Source of the DNA: Rummeliibacillus sp044763875
Lineage (GTDB): Bacteria; Bacillota; Bacilli; Bacillales_A; Planococcaceae
DNA: 64,000 nt
Assembly (NCBI RefSeq): GCF_044763875.1
Contig: NZ_JBIWGZ010000005.1
Coordinates: 1-64,000 of the forward strand
Direction of reading: 5' to 3'
Below are positions 33,954 to 43,058 of this stretch, piece after piece; within the stretch, counting starts at the first letter, position 1; every line of letters begins with the position of its first letter. Position numbers and translations under genes: made by a program. The notes under the pieces are model-generated. The model saw only the letters and a program-made list of their open reading frames with translations. It made no database searches and was not told the DNA's origin.

Positions 33954-34106
33954 TTTAAAGTGCTATAGGCACCAAAAAGTAATAATTGTGGCTAGTAAGG
34001 GATGAGCGTAATTATCTTTTTAGGGTGAAAGTGCTGTTCAACGGACAAACTAAAAAAAATATGCTAAAGTGGAGGAAAATTTTTAAAACTGAAGGAGTTT
34101 TATTTC

Positions 34107-34478
34107 ATGCAAAGTAATCCCCCTCCCGATACACGTATTTATAATATCGGCGTTGAAGCTACAATGGATGTTATCGGTGGTAAATGGAAGCCCATCATTT
34201 TATGTAATCTACGTCACCAAAAAATGCGAACGAGCGAATTAAAACGAGCAATTCCTGATATTACGCAAAAAATGCTTACACAGCAGTTGAGAGAACTAGA
34301 AGTTGATGGCATTATCCTACGTAAGGTCTATAATCAAGTTCCACCAAAAGTAGAGTACTGTTTAAGTGATTATGGCAATAGCTTAGGGGATTTGTTGGAC
34401 CTTTTATGCAGCTGGGGTGAAAAACACGTAGAAGTGTTGCAACAAAATGGTCGCTCTGTAGAACTTCGTTGTAACTAG
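34107..34478 (+). CDS. ytcD: HxlR-family transcriptional regulator, YtcD-like
   Basis: 123 aa, preceded by GAAGGAG. The winged helix has the HxlR signature: DVIGGKWKPIILCNLRH, then FKELKRA-like TSELKRAIPDITQKMLTQQL and LELDGI-like EVDGIILRK. The end is CSWGEKHVEV. A cysteine sits in the early helix (ILCNLR), and others follow, so thiol sensing as in YodB/HypR is possible. It is one of few plus-strand genes and faces away from ytbE-ytbD, which it probably represses. Confidence 0.9.
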   Translation: MQSNPPPDTRIYNIGVEATMDVIGGKWKPIILCNLRHQKMRTSELKRAIPDITQKMLTQQLRELEVDGIILRKVYNQVPPKVEYCLSDYGNSLGDLLDLLCSWGEKHVEVLQQNGRSVELRCN

Positions 34479-34599
34479 ATATCAACACTTTGGATAAGAT
34501 GTGTATAAGTTTGTCTCCCATTGTTTACTCTTGCTGATGTTCTATTCGTGTGTACGTTCAGCTGCATTCCTTATCTGACCATGACTAAATCCAACTAAA

Positions 34600-34637
34600 A
34601 AAAGAGATCACCTCATATTAAAGGTAATCTCGTTTTT
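34600..34637. terminator. Bidirectional terminator between ytcD and the second autolysin
   Basis: GAGATCACC (34604-34612) and GGTAATCTC (34623-34631), with an A run before and a T run after. It serves the converging genes on both sides. Confidence 0.85.
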
Positions 34638-34638
34638 G

Positions 34639-36216
34639 TTAGTTATACATTTGAATAAGCGAACCACTGATCCATACTTTTTTGGTGGTGCCTGGTTTGT
34701 AGATTTGATACCAAGTGGTTTTGTTCTTATCTTTTTTAGTGACGTATTTGTTGTCTTTTTTGACGAATTTGATTGGCATGTTTTTGTTGACTGATGCTAC
34801 TTTTGTATATTTTGTATCCGCGCCGTCTCTTAGGTTTGCAGTGTCGCTTGTAAAGCCTAAGTTTGAGACTGCGATTTGGTCGCTGCGAACCCATGCTTGT
34901 TTACCGCTATACTGGATGCGGTACCAGCGGACTGGTTGGCCACTTGCATTTTTGAAATCCCGGACGTCTGTATGATACGCCTTTAGTGTAATGTTCTTAC
35001 CCTTTTGGTAGGTGCCATATTGTGCTGAGTAAATGTATGGCAGGCTATAGACAGTTGCTCCTGCTGATACATCGACTTTTGCTGTAATGCTTGATGGCAT
35101 GGCACGATATTGCTCTGGTTGAGTTTTTGTATCTGGAATGACGTTATCGTATTCTTGAGGTGCTGGGAATACCTTAGTGCTTGCTTCTTTGTCATTATAA
35201 TCAGAGCTGCTATAAGGTTTCATTTGCGCCATCAAATTAGCGATTTTCTCACTCCACCCTTTGTCTGTTGCATATTTGACATTCATGCCAAGCAGTGTAG
35301 GGCCGTTATAATATGGACCTGTTGTTGTTAAATAATCACGATAAATTTTGTAGGCATATGCAGTTAAACCGTCTTTACCTGTTGGGAAGTATTTTGCACA
35401 AGTAAGTGCGCAAGTATCATATGCTTGATAGCCAAAATAATTGTTTTTGTATTGTGAGATGGTGGAACTGCCCCACCCTGTTTCTAAAATGGCATGTGCG
35501 AACATAAATTGTGCGTTTATGCCTGCTTCTTTTTGTAATGTGACGAATGTTGGTGCTAGTTTATAAAGGATATTGTTTGGTAATTTCCCTTTACTTAATA
35601 AGAAAGCGCGCATTTCATTTGCCGTGATGTCGGATGGTTTTCTTAAGTTTAGTGCGATGTATGGATTTGTTTCTACATCTGTTGCTGAGATCCATACTGA
35701 TTTACCGTTTAGTGTACCTTGGTGCCATGTTGTTGTGCCAATTGTTTCGGTACGAGTGATTTTAAATGCTTTCGCACGATAATCACTTAATGTGAAGACT
35801 TTGTTTTTCGTACCACCCCAAGGCATGTTGTAGGCTTGTCCTGAACCTGCTATGTATACAGTGGATTTTGTCGTATTTAGCAGTGTACGTGTATTGCGTT
35901 TTAAGTCACCTGATGCTACCCAGCCGATTTCTTTGGAACCTTGGAATAGTTGATAATACGTTTTTTTGTTAATTGTCGTTTTGCTTTTGACGTAATAAGC
36001 TCTGCTGGTGTAGGTGGTTTCGGCTAATTGGAAGTCATCTTTGTTGTCAGGGCTTTTGTAGATTTTGTCGGTTTTAGATTTGATGTGGGCAATCTCGTTG
36101 ACCTCTGTTTTGACGAAAGATTTCGATTCTTCTGCAGAGGCTTGTCCGTGTGCGATAAAGACCGTGGATAGTAGGATTGTTAGAATCATGCAAATTATTT
36201 TAATAGTCCTATTCAT
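34639..36216 (-). CDS. Secreted autolysin: GW/SH3-like modules plus N-acetylglucosaminidase (short form)
   Basis: 525 aa with AAAGGAGAG before the ATG. Residues 1-28 are a signal peptide (ICMILTILLSTVFIAHG). One pair of GW-type modules lies at ~40-185 (IGWVASGDLKRNTRT, VWISATDVETN). The glucosaminidase domain is at ~190-365: FAHAILETGWGSSTISQ with the catalytic Glu and YKNNYFGYQAYD. SH3b-like modules close the protein (LRDGADTKYTKVASVNKN). It is a paralogue of 25189-27885 with two fewer GW pairs and no Pro-rich linker. It should trim the glycan chain of the wall; two such enzymes within 11 kb suggest a local duplication. Confidence 0.92.
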   Translation of the reverse strand: MNRTIKIICMILTILLSTVFIAHGQASAEESKSFVKTEVNEIAHIKSKTDKIYKSPDNKDDFQLAETTYTSRAYYVKSKTTINKKTYYQLFQGSKEIGWVASGDLKRNTRTLLNTTKSTVYIAGSGQAYNMPWGGTKNKVFTLSDYRAKAFKITRTETIGTTTWHQGTLNGKSVWISATDVETNPYIALNLRKPSDITANEMRAFLLSKGKLPNNILYKLAPTFVTLQKEAGINAQFMFAHAILETGWGSSTISQYKNNYFGYQAYDTCALTCAKYFPTGKDGLTAYAYKIYRDYLTTTGPYYNGPTLLGMNVKYATDKGWSEKIANLMAQMKPYSSSDYNDKEASTKVFPAPQEYDNVIPDTKTQPEQYRAMPSSITAKVDVSAGATVYSLPYIYSAQYGTYQKGKNITLKAYHTDVRDFKNASGQPVRWYRIQYSGKQAWVRSDQIAVSNLGFTSDTANLRDGADTKYTKVASVNKNMPIKFVKKDNKYVTKKDKNKTTWYQIYKPGTTKKVWISGSLIQMYN

Positions 36217-36349
36217 TGTGCTCTCCTTTCGAGGGATTGTTATATATGGTTATTGTAACCTAAATTGGGAGTGATTTAAACATGGGATGCCATTTTATAT
36301 CGGAAGTTGTCGAGGGGAGGGGGGTGTTTAGTTGAATACTACGCTGGAT

Positions 36350-36822
36350 GGGACTTGCACTACTCGGAGTCAGACTTGCTCTACTCAAAGGTTAACTTGC
36401 ACTACTCAACTCCTTTTGCACTACTCAATCAATGACTTGCATCACTCGGAGTCACGCTTGCACCACTCAGAGGCTAGCTTGCACTACTCAACTGCTCTTG
36501 CACCACTCAATCAATGACTTGCACTACTCGGAGTCAGACTTGCACTACTCAGAAATTAGCTTGCACTACTCAATTGCTTTTGCACTACTCACTCGGTGAC
36601 TTGCACCACTCGGAGTCAGACTTGCACTACTCAGAGGCTAGCTTGCACTACTCAGCTGCTTTTGCACCACTCGGAGTCAATCTTACACTACTCAAAAGTT
36701 AACTTGCACCACTCAACTGCTTTTGCACCACTCATTCAATGACTTGCACCACTCAGAGTCAGACTTGCACTACTCAGAGGTTAGCTTGCACCACTCGGCC
36801 TCCCTCTTGCACTACTTAACTC
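36350..36822 (+). repeat. 21-nt repeat array, TTGCACTACTC type, with ~82-nt higher-order repeat
   Basis: More than 20 units with head TTGCACTACTC or TTGCACCACTC. Tails recur in order GGAGTCAGAC, AGAGGTTAGC, AACTGCTT, AATCAATGAC, with lengths 21, 21, 19 and 21 nt. This gives a higher-order unit of 82 nt repeated about six times. The head is the one used at 24655-25112, but the tails are different. It lies upstream of the short autolysin gene. Confidence 0.9.
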
Positions 36823-36924
36823 CATTACGCGGCTTGGATTCTGGTTGTGATTGGATTTCTTGTCACGGACAATGGGAGCATTTTATACCTTCTCCGAATC
36901 GGCCACGTGTGGAATCTCTAAACA

Positions 36925-36959
36925 AAAACCAGCCTCAATTGATTCTGAGGCTGGTTTTG
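36925..36959. terminator. Bidirectional terminator of the glycosyltransferase gene
   Basis: AAAACCAGCCTCA and TGAGGCTGGTTTT, a perfect 13-bp stem just past the stop at 36965. Confidence 0.9.
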
Positions 36960-36964
36960 CTTAT

Positions 36965-38512
36965 TTATAAAAGTGGTTTTTGTTTATCTTCAGCAATTGT
37001 TTGTTCGATTAGGTCACGCCATTTATCGTAGTAAATTTCTGGTGTGTATGATTCTTTGATTAGGTTGAAGGCGTTGTCGCCCATTCGTTTGGCGTCGTCT
37101 GGGTTTTCTAATAGCTTTTTGATGCGGTCTGCTAGTGCTTCGATGTCTCCGTCTGGTACGAGATAACCAGTTTCGCCGTCTTTGATGACTTGGGCTGGTC
37201 CGTAGTTGATTTCGTAGCTGACCACCGGCGTACGGTTGGCTAATGATTCAAGCATGGCAAGGCTCAATCCTTCTGCTTTCGAAGTGACAAGTGAGACTGC
37301 TGATTTAGCAAATACTTCGTCCATGCGATTTGTGTAGTCTTTTAGTTTGACGCTATGGTGCACTTTTAATTTTTTTATTAATTTTTTTAGTTCGTCTTCT
37401 TCATCGCCTGCTCCGTAGATTTCGAGTTTGGCACCTGGAACATCACGTGCTACCTCTAGGAATGCTTCGATTGCTTGGTCGATACGTTTGTCTTTTGTGT
37501 AGCGTGCTACAAGTGAAACAAGTAGTGGATCTTTTTCTACTTTTGCTACTGGTAGCTCAACGCAGTTTGGAATGACAAGGACGTTGCCACGGTTACCTAT
37601 TTCTTTGTGTAAATCCATTTGTTGCTGTTCGGTTAAAACGACAACTGGGTAGCCTTTCGGAATAATGTCCAAAATCGGTTTTACTGCATTGCGATATGGA
37701 CTACCGAGTGTATATGGTTCTTCAAAATGGTTTGAGTGAAGCATATAGATTTTGTATGCTAGGTCGTCATCCATCTTAATGACACGTTCTGCTGTTGCTG
37801 CTTCGTCTACGATTACGACTGGTTTGACTACTTCGGTGCGGCAAAGTTCTTCAAGCCAGTACCTATGGAATTCTACACGATTATTAAAATCCTCTACTTT
37901 TTTGTGCGATGGGTCGAATAAGTAGATGCGTTGTTGTTTTCCATTTTCGTGATTAAACCACATGGTTAAAAAACAGAAACCATCAGGTGTGAAGTAGCGT
38001 TCTTGGTTCTTTTTGTTGTTGGCTGGATGATACAATGTTTCCCTAATTTTATAGCCATCACGATGAAATTCTTCTTTTCTTATTCGAACACGATTTTCAT
38101 CAAAATAGTCAATGAATTTCAGGACGCCATCATCATCCCATTGCTTATATTTGATATAGGTACCGTTCATGAAATATCGAGCGTAAGAGCCTGCATCCTG
38201 TACCCAGTAGTCGCCTTCATATTTTTTAATAGCTTGTTCGTAACGTTCTTTTTGTTCGCTTGATACTTCTTTTGAAGCGAATTTTTCACGATAGTAATCG
38301 TTGACATTGATGATGTCTACATCTTTACTTAGTTGTCCAGTAGCACGTAGTTCTGATGCAATTTCATGGTAGTTCATCTTAAAGTCCATTGTAAGCAAAA
38401 CGGAACGGTAGTCCTTGTTTGAGAATAGAGCTGAACGCTGAAGCATTACTTTATTGATGCCGCCTTTTTCAACATCCATGTCCCATGCTGTCATAAATAT
38501 TGTTCTTTTCAT
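36965..38512 (-). CDS. Family-4 glycosyltransferase, TagE/TarM-like (teichoic acid glucosyltransferase candidate)
   Basis: 515 aa from the ATG at 38512, which has AAAAGGATG upstream; the longer frame has no ribosome site. It starts with an N-terminal GT-B domain that carries a large beta insertion (residues ~60-260), as in TagE and TarM. The C-terminal GT-B half has LEIYGAGDEEDELKKL and the family-4 E-x7-E motif in EGLSLAMLE. TagE and TarM add sugars to glycerol- or ribitol-phosphate chains inside the cell, before export by TagGH. The TagGH genes lie immediately upstream on the same strand, after a terminator. The sugar and linkage cannot be read from sequence. Confidence 0.82.
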   Translation of the reverse strand: MKRTIFMTAWDMDVEKGGINKVMLQRSALFSNKDYRSVLLTMDFKMNYHEIASELRATGQLSKDVDIINVNDYYREKFASKEVSSEQKERYEQAIKKYEGDYWVQDAGSYARYFMNGTYIKYKQWDDDGVLKFIDYFDENRVRIRKEEFHRDGYKIRETLYHPANNKKNQERYFTPDGFCFLTMWFNHENGKQQRIYLFDPSHKKVEDFNNRVEFHRYWLEELCRTEVVKPVVIVDEAATAERVIKMDDDLAYKIYMLHSNHFEEPYTLGSPYRNAVKPILDIIPKGYPVVVLTEQQQMDLHKEIGNRGNVLVIPNCVELPVAKVEKDPLLVSLVARYTKDKRIDQAIEAFLEVARDVPGAKLEIYGAGDEEDELKKLIKKLKVHHSVKLKDYTNRMDEVFAKSAVSLVTSKAEGLSLAMLESLANRTPVVSYEINYGPAQVIKDGETGYLVPDGDIEALADRIKKLLENPDDAKRMGDNAFNLIKESYTPEIYYDKWRDLIEQTIAEDKQKPLL

Positions 38513-38553
38513 TAGAGAGTCACATCCTTTTGTGATATGTAAGAAAAAAGAGT

Positions 38554-38587
38554 GAATCACGGATTGATAGAGAATCAACCCGTGATT
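38554..38587 (-). terminator. Terminator after tagH
   Basis: AATCACGG (38554-38561) / CCGTGATT (38580-38587), followed on the minus strand by CTCTTTTTTC. It separates tagGH from the glycosyltransferase gene. Confidence 0.75.
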
Positions 38588-38685
38588 TGCTTCTAAGTAA
38601 GTTGGATAGTCCTGTTTTACAGGCGAGTTTCTTCGAGTACATCTTGACCCTGAATTCTCGTATTTAATCTTCACTATTCATCCAG

Positions 38686-39483
38686 TTACTTCTTGATATG
38701 TTTGCGTCTATCTGCAAGCTTGTCTCGGAATGCTTTTTGCTCTGATGCAGGTAATTTGTGATATTTTTTGATAAAATCCGAATAGTTTTTCATAACTACG
38801 TTTGTCGGTCCAAATTCTCTTAGATGGCCACCTTCAATCCAAGCAATTTTCGTACAGAAGCTACGTACTTGGTTTAAGTTATGGCTGACGAAGAAAATTG
38901 TTTTGCCACGTTTCTTGTATTCGTTCATCTTAGCAAGTGACTTGTCCGCAAAGGTTTGGTCCCCAACGGAAAGAGCTTCGTCGATGATCAGAATATCCGG
39001 GTCGGCTGTGACGCTGATGGCAAAGCCGAGTTTGGATTTCATACCGCTTGAGTATTTTTTTACGGGTTGGTAGATAAAGTCACCGAGCTCTGAGAATTCA
39101 ATAATATCAGGCATAACTTTGGCAATTTTTTCTTTACTATAGCCCATGAGTAAGCATTTGAACTCTATATTTTCAATACCTGTTAGTTGGTTGCTAAGTC
39201 CCGCGTTAATAGCGATAACATTTACTTCGCCATTGACGATGACCTCGCCTGAAGTTGGTGGAACAAGGCCACCGATTATATTGGAAAGGGTTGATTTCCC
39301 TGAACCATTGATACCAACAAGACCAACGACATCCCCTTTTTCTACTGCAAAGGAAATGTCTTCGACAGCATTGAAGTTACTTCCCTTTTTGCCAGGGAAA
39401 ATTAAATCGCCTAGCTGCTCACCCTTAGTTTTATACATACGATACGTTTTTGTTACATTTTTGATAATAACTGATTCCGCCAT
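38686..39483 (-). CDS. tagH: Teichoic acid export ABC transporter, ATPase
   Basis: 265 aa with GGAGGAGAG before the ATG. Walker A is GINGSGKST, signature KKYSSGMKSKLGF, Walker B ILIIDEALSVGD and switch His in FFVSHNLNQV. The length is that of Staphylococcus aureus TarH; the Bacillus subtilis TagH carries a long C-terminal extension that is missing here. With TagG it flips completed lipid-linked wall teichoic acid across the membrane. It follows tagG by 23 bp in the same unit. Confidence 0.93.
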   Translation of the reverse strand: MAESVIIKNVTKTYRMYKTKGEQLGDLIFPGKKGSNFNAVEDISFAVEKGDVVGLVGINGSGKSTLSNIIGGLVPPTSGEVIVNGEVNVIAINAGLSNQLTGIENIEFKCLLMGYSKEKIAKVMPDIIEFSELGDFIYQPVKKYSSGMKSKLGFAISVTADPDILIIDEALSVGDQTFADKSLAKMNEYKKRGKTIFFVSHNLNQVRSFCTKIAWIEGGHLREFGPTNVVMKNYSDFIKKYHKLPASEQKAFRDKLADRRKHIKK

Positions 39484-39506
39484 GAATACTCTCCTCCATA
39501 CGGTTA

Positions 39507-40316
39507 TTAGATAAAGTCAGAGAAGCGGTTTCTGAACTTATAGTGTGCTGTTGAACCAATTAATAGTAAAAATAAAATGAGCCCCCAGTTGTATAGTGTT
39601 AGTTCCCAATGTGACACGATATACCAATCATTGTATAGCAATGACGCACGATAGCCATTTGCTAGATAATAGAATGGGTTCAACATTAAGATGTGTTGAA
39701 TCCATTCAGGCATATGCGTTGAACGATCCCAAAGAATTGGTGATAGGAAGAACATTGCTTGTAGTAGTGATTGAATTATCATTTGAATATCTCGAACTAC
39801 AACAGTTATGGTAGATGTTAAAAGTGTAATTGCAAATGCAAGAATGTAACTCATGGCCAAGAAGTATATTAGCTGTATGTAATATACACTTGGATAGTAT
39901 CCATTAATCCAAAAGACGACCATGATGATGCCGACTAATATTAGGTGTCCGTAATATTTGCTCATAATAATGTAGCTAGGTAGTACCGATAGCGGAAAGT
40001 CCATCTTGGCGACCATTGAATATCTTTGGTATATGGATTTGGAACCATTTAAAATTGCTTTTTGGATAAAGAACCAGAACGAGATTCCAGCTAACATCCA
40101 GAAGATATATGGCACTCCGTTTAGTTCTTGGGTTCCTCGTACACCGAAACCAAAGACGAACCAATACATCGCCATTTGAATTGCTGGGTTGAGAATCTCC
40201 CATGCAAAGCCCAAATAGTTATTCTGATTGTCAATGCGCAATTGGAAACTTGCTAAGCGCATAATCAAATAAAAAGAATTTACTTGTTCTTTTATAATTT
40301 TTATAAGTGCTCTCAT
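39507..40316 (-). CDS. tagG: Teichoic acid export ABC transporter, permease
   Basis: 269 aa with GAGGAAAA upstream. Six membrane segments of the ABC-2 export type are visible, with the family stretch YLGFAWEILNPAIQMAMYW near residue 35 and FFLSPILWDRSTHMPEW near residue 185. It forms the channel half of the TagGH transporter. tagG-tagH is followed after a terminator by a TagE/TarM-like glucosyltransferase gene. A 1-kb non-coding region separates it from the divergent TagB-like gene. Confidence 0.93.
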   Translation of the reverse strand: MRALIKIIKEQVNSFYLIMRLASFQLRIDNQNNYLGFAWEILNPAIQMAMYWFVFGFGVRGTQELNGVPYIFWMLAGISFWFFIQKAILNGSKSIYQRYSMVAKMDFPLSVLPSYIIMSKYYGHLILVGIIMVVFWINGYYPSVYYIQLIYFLAMSYILAFAITLLTSTITVVVRDIQMIIQSLLQAMFFLSPILWDRSTHMPEWIQHILMLNPFYYLANGYRASLLYNDWYIVSHWELTLYNWGLILFLLLIGSTAHYKFRNRFSDFI

Positions 40317-40941
40317 TTCGATTTTTTCCTCAATTTCATATATTGAATTTGGTGTGAACTAGTAGAATTTTGTTTTTCTTATAAGTATAGCTAATTTGGT
40401 GATTTTTCATAACCTTTTCTATTACTCATGGATTATTGATTGAAATATTAAAATTCCTGAATTTAGATAATGTGTTTTTGGTGAACTTCCTAATTGGTTG
40501 AACTTCTAACATAAAACGTTACTCGGAAATTAAATGTTTCATATATAGGTGATTATTCGTTTTCCAGTAATAATTTTACATAAATTGTTTCTTTATATCC
40601 ATAGAAAAACACTTGATAATTATAACATAATAATGGGAAATATTCCGAAAGGATGCTGGGATTTTTTATAGTTATCAGAAATAGATTTTGGGGATGAAAC
40701 GTGGGTGATTGGCTATAGAAATTAGGAAAAGTAGAATCTTTTTTTATAAAAAAGCCACAAAAACTGATTTGTTTTTCTCGTCACCCGATGCATATCGATA
40801 TATCCTTCTGCTCCTGTTCCTAAAATACTTTGTCCATTTAAAATATAATTTTCCAAGCGTGTTGAGTAGGATAAAATAGGAAAAATATTCTACTGTAATC
40901 TTACTTTCAAGATGCTTGTGTCTTATTGTTTATTAATTGTA

Positions 40942-41117
40942 GCGGAGGATTGCTCGACTCCCGCGGGAAAAGCGTGACAGCTGAGACCCTGCACGTAGCG
41001 GTAAAGGAACGGAGTCTAAGAACGCCACGTCCTGTGGCAACGACTCCGTGACCAACATCCTGTTGCCCCGAAGCGGCTCAGTGCACGCCCGCAGGAAAGC
41101 GAGCAATCCGTAGCGGG
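40942..41117. repeat. GC-rich folded intergenic element (copy A)
   Basis: Outer arms GGATTGCTCG and CGAGCAATCC enclose GACTCCCGCGGGAAA and CGCCCGCAGGAAAGCG. An inner hairpin ACGGAGTC/GACTCCGT occupies about 41009-41050. It shares the blocks GACTCCNGCGGGAAA, GAGACCC, GGCTCA and CGCCCGC with copy B at 48689-48798, but the outer arms differ. Elements of this style are common between genes in Bacillus and relatives; function is unknown. Confidence 0.75.
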
Positions 41118-41304
41118 TATCGGTTGATTCTCCATTTCACGATGGATAAAACTGGATAATTAACACACGTGATAATTTTCCCTATATTACTTTTCTAAGC
41201 TAATTCCTTTGTTAAATAACGAGTTACAAAATTTTCATTATCGATAAAATACGATACATTTCGACTTGTATTTGGCTTCTTTTCAGAAAAAATTTTATGA
41301 AATA

Positions 41305-41313
41305 TGATATAAT
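41305..41313 (+). promoter_or_regulatory. Extended -10 of the TagB-like gene
   Basis: TGATATAAT, a perfect -10 with the TG extension, ends 33 bp before the ATG. No good -35 is seen, which extended -10 promoters tolerate. Confidence 0.55.
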
Positions 41314-41346
41314 CTGTAGATGAGAATTTCTAGATTGGGTGAATGA

Positions 41347-42504
41347 ATGAGAAAAGAATGGGTAATTGAACTATTTTTATTTATAAATAAATGCATTTTT
41401 TCTATTTTTAATATATTTCCTCTAAAGAAAAAAATCGTATTATTGTGTGATTTTGGCGATAATGCGCGATATGTTGTAGAAGAACTTGTAAAACGTGATT
41501 TTAAGGATGTTGTGGTTTTAAAAACAGGCAAATGTAAGGAAAGTTTTAACAAATCTGATTTACATGCTGTATTATCATTTAAACCTACAAACTTTGTGGA
41601 TTATATAAAAGGACTTTACCATTTGGCAACAGCTCCGATCATACTGGTCGATAACTATTTTCCGGTTTTGAGTGTAACCAACTTTCGCCCAGATGTCGAA
41701 TGTATTCAACTATGGCATGCGGCGGGAGCAGTCAAAAAATTTGGTATGCAAGATCCTAGTGTTGTTTTTCGTTCACCAGTTGCTATTCGTCGATTTAAAA
41801 GCGTTTATAAACGTATGGACAAAGTTGTAGTTGGTTCGGATGAAATGATCCCAATTTTCAAAGCAGCATTCGAGATGCAAAGTCATCAGTTTTTACGTTT
41901 AGGTATTCCTCGTACTGATTTCTTTTATGATACAGTTGCCATGGAATCTGCAAGATTAGAAGTACTGGCAAAATATCCAGTGGTGGAAGGTAAACATGTC
42001 GTTTTATATGCACCAACTTTTCGAGATCAACAACTTGAGGCACAAAGTGTTCCTTTGAATTTCGAGGATATAATTGACCATCTTGGCAAAAACTATGTAC
42101 TAATGATTAAATTGCATCCTGCTGTTGCACACAAGATGCCGAACTATAATCATCCGAATATCGTGTCTGTTGCAAATGATGTTTCCATAAATAATCTATT
42201 ATGTATAACAGATTATGTCATTAGCGATTATTCATCTATTCCATTTGAATTTTCTATACTTTCTAAACCGCAAATATTCTATCCATATGATTTACAAGAA
42301 TATAAAATGGAACGTGGTTTCTGGACAGATTACAATGAATTAGTACCTGGCCCCGTAGTATCAACAGATGATGAGCTTGTATATGTTCTACAAAAAGAGG
42401 ATTTTGATATAGAGCGAATTAAAGCATTCTCTGCTTCATGGAATAAGTACTCGGATGGCCATGCAAGCAGTAAATTAGTGGATTATTTATTAAATAAGCT
42501 TTAA
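41347..42504 (+). CDS. CDP-glycerol glycerophosphotransferase, TagB-like
   Basis: 385 aa, close to the 381 aa of Bacillus subtilis TagB and much shorter than TagF. An N-terminal amphipathic/hydrophobic segment (LFLFINKCIFSIFNIFPL) should bind the membrane. The family motifs are present: IQLWHAAGAVKKFGM, LGIPRTDFF, LYAPTFRDQQ, IKLHPAV and ISDYSSIPFEF. TagB adds the first glycerol-phosphate to the lipid-linked disaccharide. It is followed by tagD, which makes its CDP-glycerol, both on the plus strand. The primer role is chosen from length and neighbour; a second or third enzyme of the family sits at 44472 and 49080. Confidence 0.85.
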   Translation: MRKEWVIELFLFINKCIFSIFNIFPLKKKIVLLCDFGDNARYVVEELVKRDFKDVVVLKTGKCKESFNKSDLHAVLSFKPTNFVDYIKGLYHLATAPIILVDNYFPVLSVTNFRPDVECIQLWHAAGAVKKFGMQDPSVVFRSPVAIRRFKSVYKRMDKVVVGSDEMIPIFKAAFEMQSHQFLRLGIPRTDFFYDTVAMESARLEVLAKYPVVEGKHVVLYAPTFRDQQLEAQSVPLNFEDIIDHLGKNYVLMIKLHPAVAHKMPNYNHPNIVSVANDVSINNLLCITDYVISDYSSIPFEFSILSKPQIFYPYDLQEYKMERGFWTDYNELVPGPVVSTDDELVYVLQKEDFDIERIKAFSASWNKYSDGHASSKLVDYLLNKL

Positions 42505-42586
42505 ATTATTTTGATAATGGAACACTTTTTATTTTTGTATAAGATGTACTATAATACGCACTAGTACATTTATGGAGGCACACATT

Positions 42587-42976
42587 ATGAAAAGAGTAAT
42601 TACTTATGGCACGTTCGACCTTCTGCATGTAGGACATATCAATATTCTCCGTCGTGCCAAAGCACTTGGCGATTATCTTGTTGTTGCCATTTCAAATGAC
42701 GAATTTAACGCTTTAAAAGGAAAAAAAGCATACTATAGCTACGAAGACCGTAAAACGATTTTAGAAGCTGTCAAATATGTAGATGAAGTAATTCCAGAGA
42801 AAACTTGGGAACAAAAAGTACAAGATGTCAAAGACCATGATATTGATATTTTTGTAATGGGGTATGATTGGACAGGTGAATTCGATTTTCTAAAAGACTA
42901 CTGCGAAGTCATTTACCTACCCCGGACAGAAGGTATTTCAACTACACAGATAAAAAAAGATTTAATGTCAAAATAG
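42587..42976 (+). CDS. tagD: Glycerol-3-phosphate cytidylyltransferase
   Basis: 129 aa from the ATG at 42587, since GGAGG lies 8 nt before it; the upstream ATG overlaps that site. It is the standard length for TagD. The nucleotidyltransferase motif HVGH is in TFDLLHVGHINILRRAK, and RTEGISTTQIKKDL closes the protein. It makes CDP-glycerol from CTP and sn-glycerol-3-phosphate, the donor for the TagB/TagF-type enzymes here. A TATAAT at 42550-42555 suggests an additional own promoter. A strong terminator follows. Confidence 0.96.
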   Translation: MKRVITYGTFDLLHVGHINILRRAKALGDYLVVAISNDEFNALKGKKAYYSYEDRKTILEAVKYVDEVIPEKTWEQKVQDVKDHDIDIFVMGYDWTGEFDFLKDYCEVIYLPRTEGISTTQIKKDLMSK

Positions 42977-43011
42977 TTTTCTTGATTTCAACAATGAAAT
43001 ATCACTTAAAG

Positions 43012-43042
43012 AAAAAGGCTAACGAATTCGTTAGCCTTTTTT
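43012..43042. terminator. Bidirectional terminator between tagD and the pyruvyl transferase gene
   Basis: AAAAAGGCTAACG pairs perfectly with CGTTAGCCTTTTT around a central AATT. It serves both converging genes. Confidence 0.93.
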
Positions 43043-43058
43043 ATATTAAACTATTAAA

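Larger units (their letters stand above)
40317..41346. other. Long intergenic region between divergent teichoic acid genes
   Basis: About 1 kb without a gene between tagG and the TagB-like gene. The AT-rich left half probably holds the tagG promoter, which I could not place. It contains a GC-rich folded repeat (40942-41117), then an extended -10 for the TagB-like gene near 41305-41313. Confidence 0.5.

Noticed and set aside
24655..36822. CRISPR arrays
   Set aside because: Heads are 10-11 nt and spacers about 10 nt, tails recur in order, and no cas gene is present.
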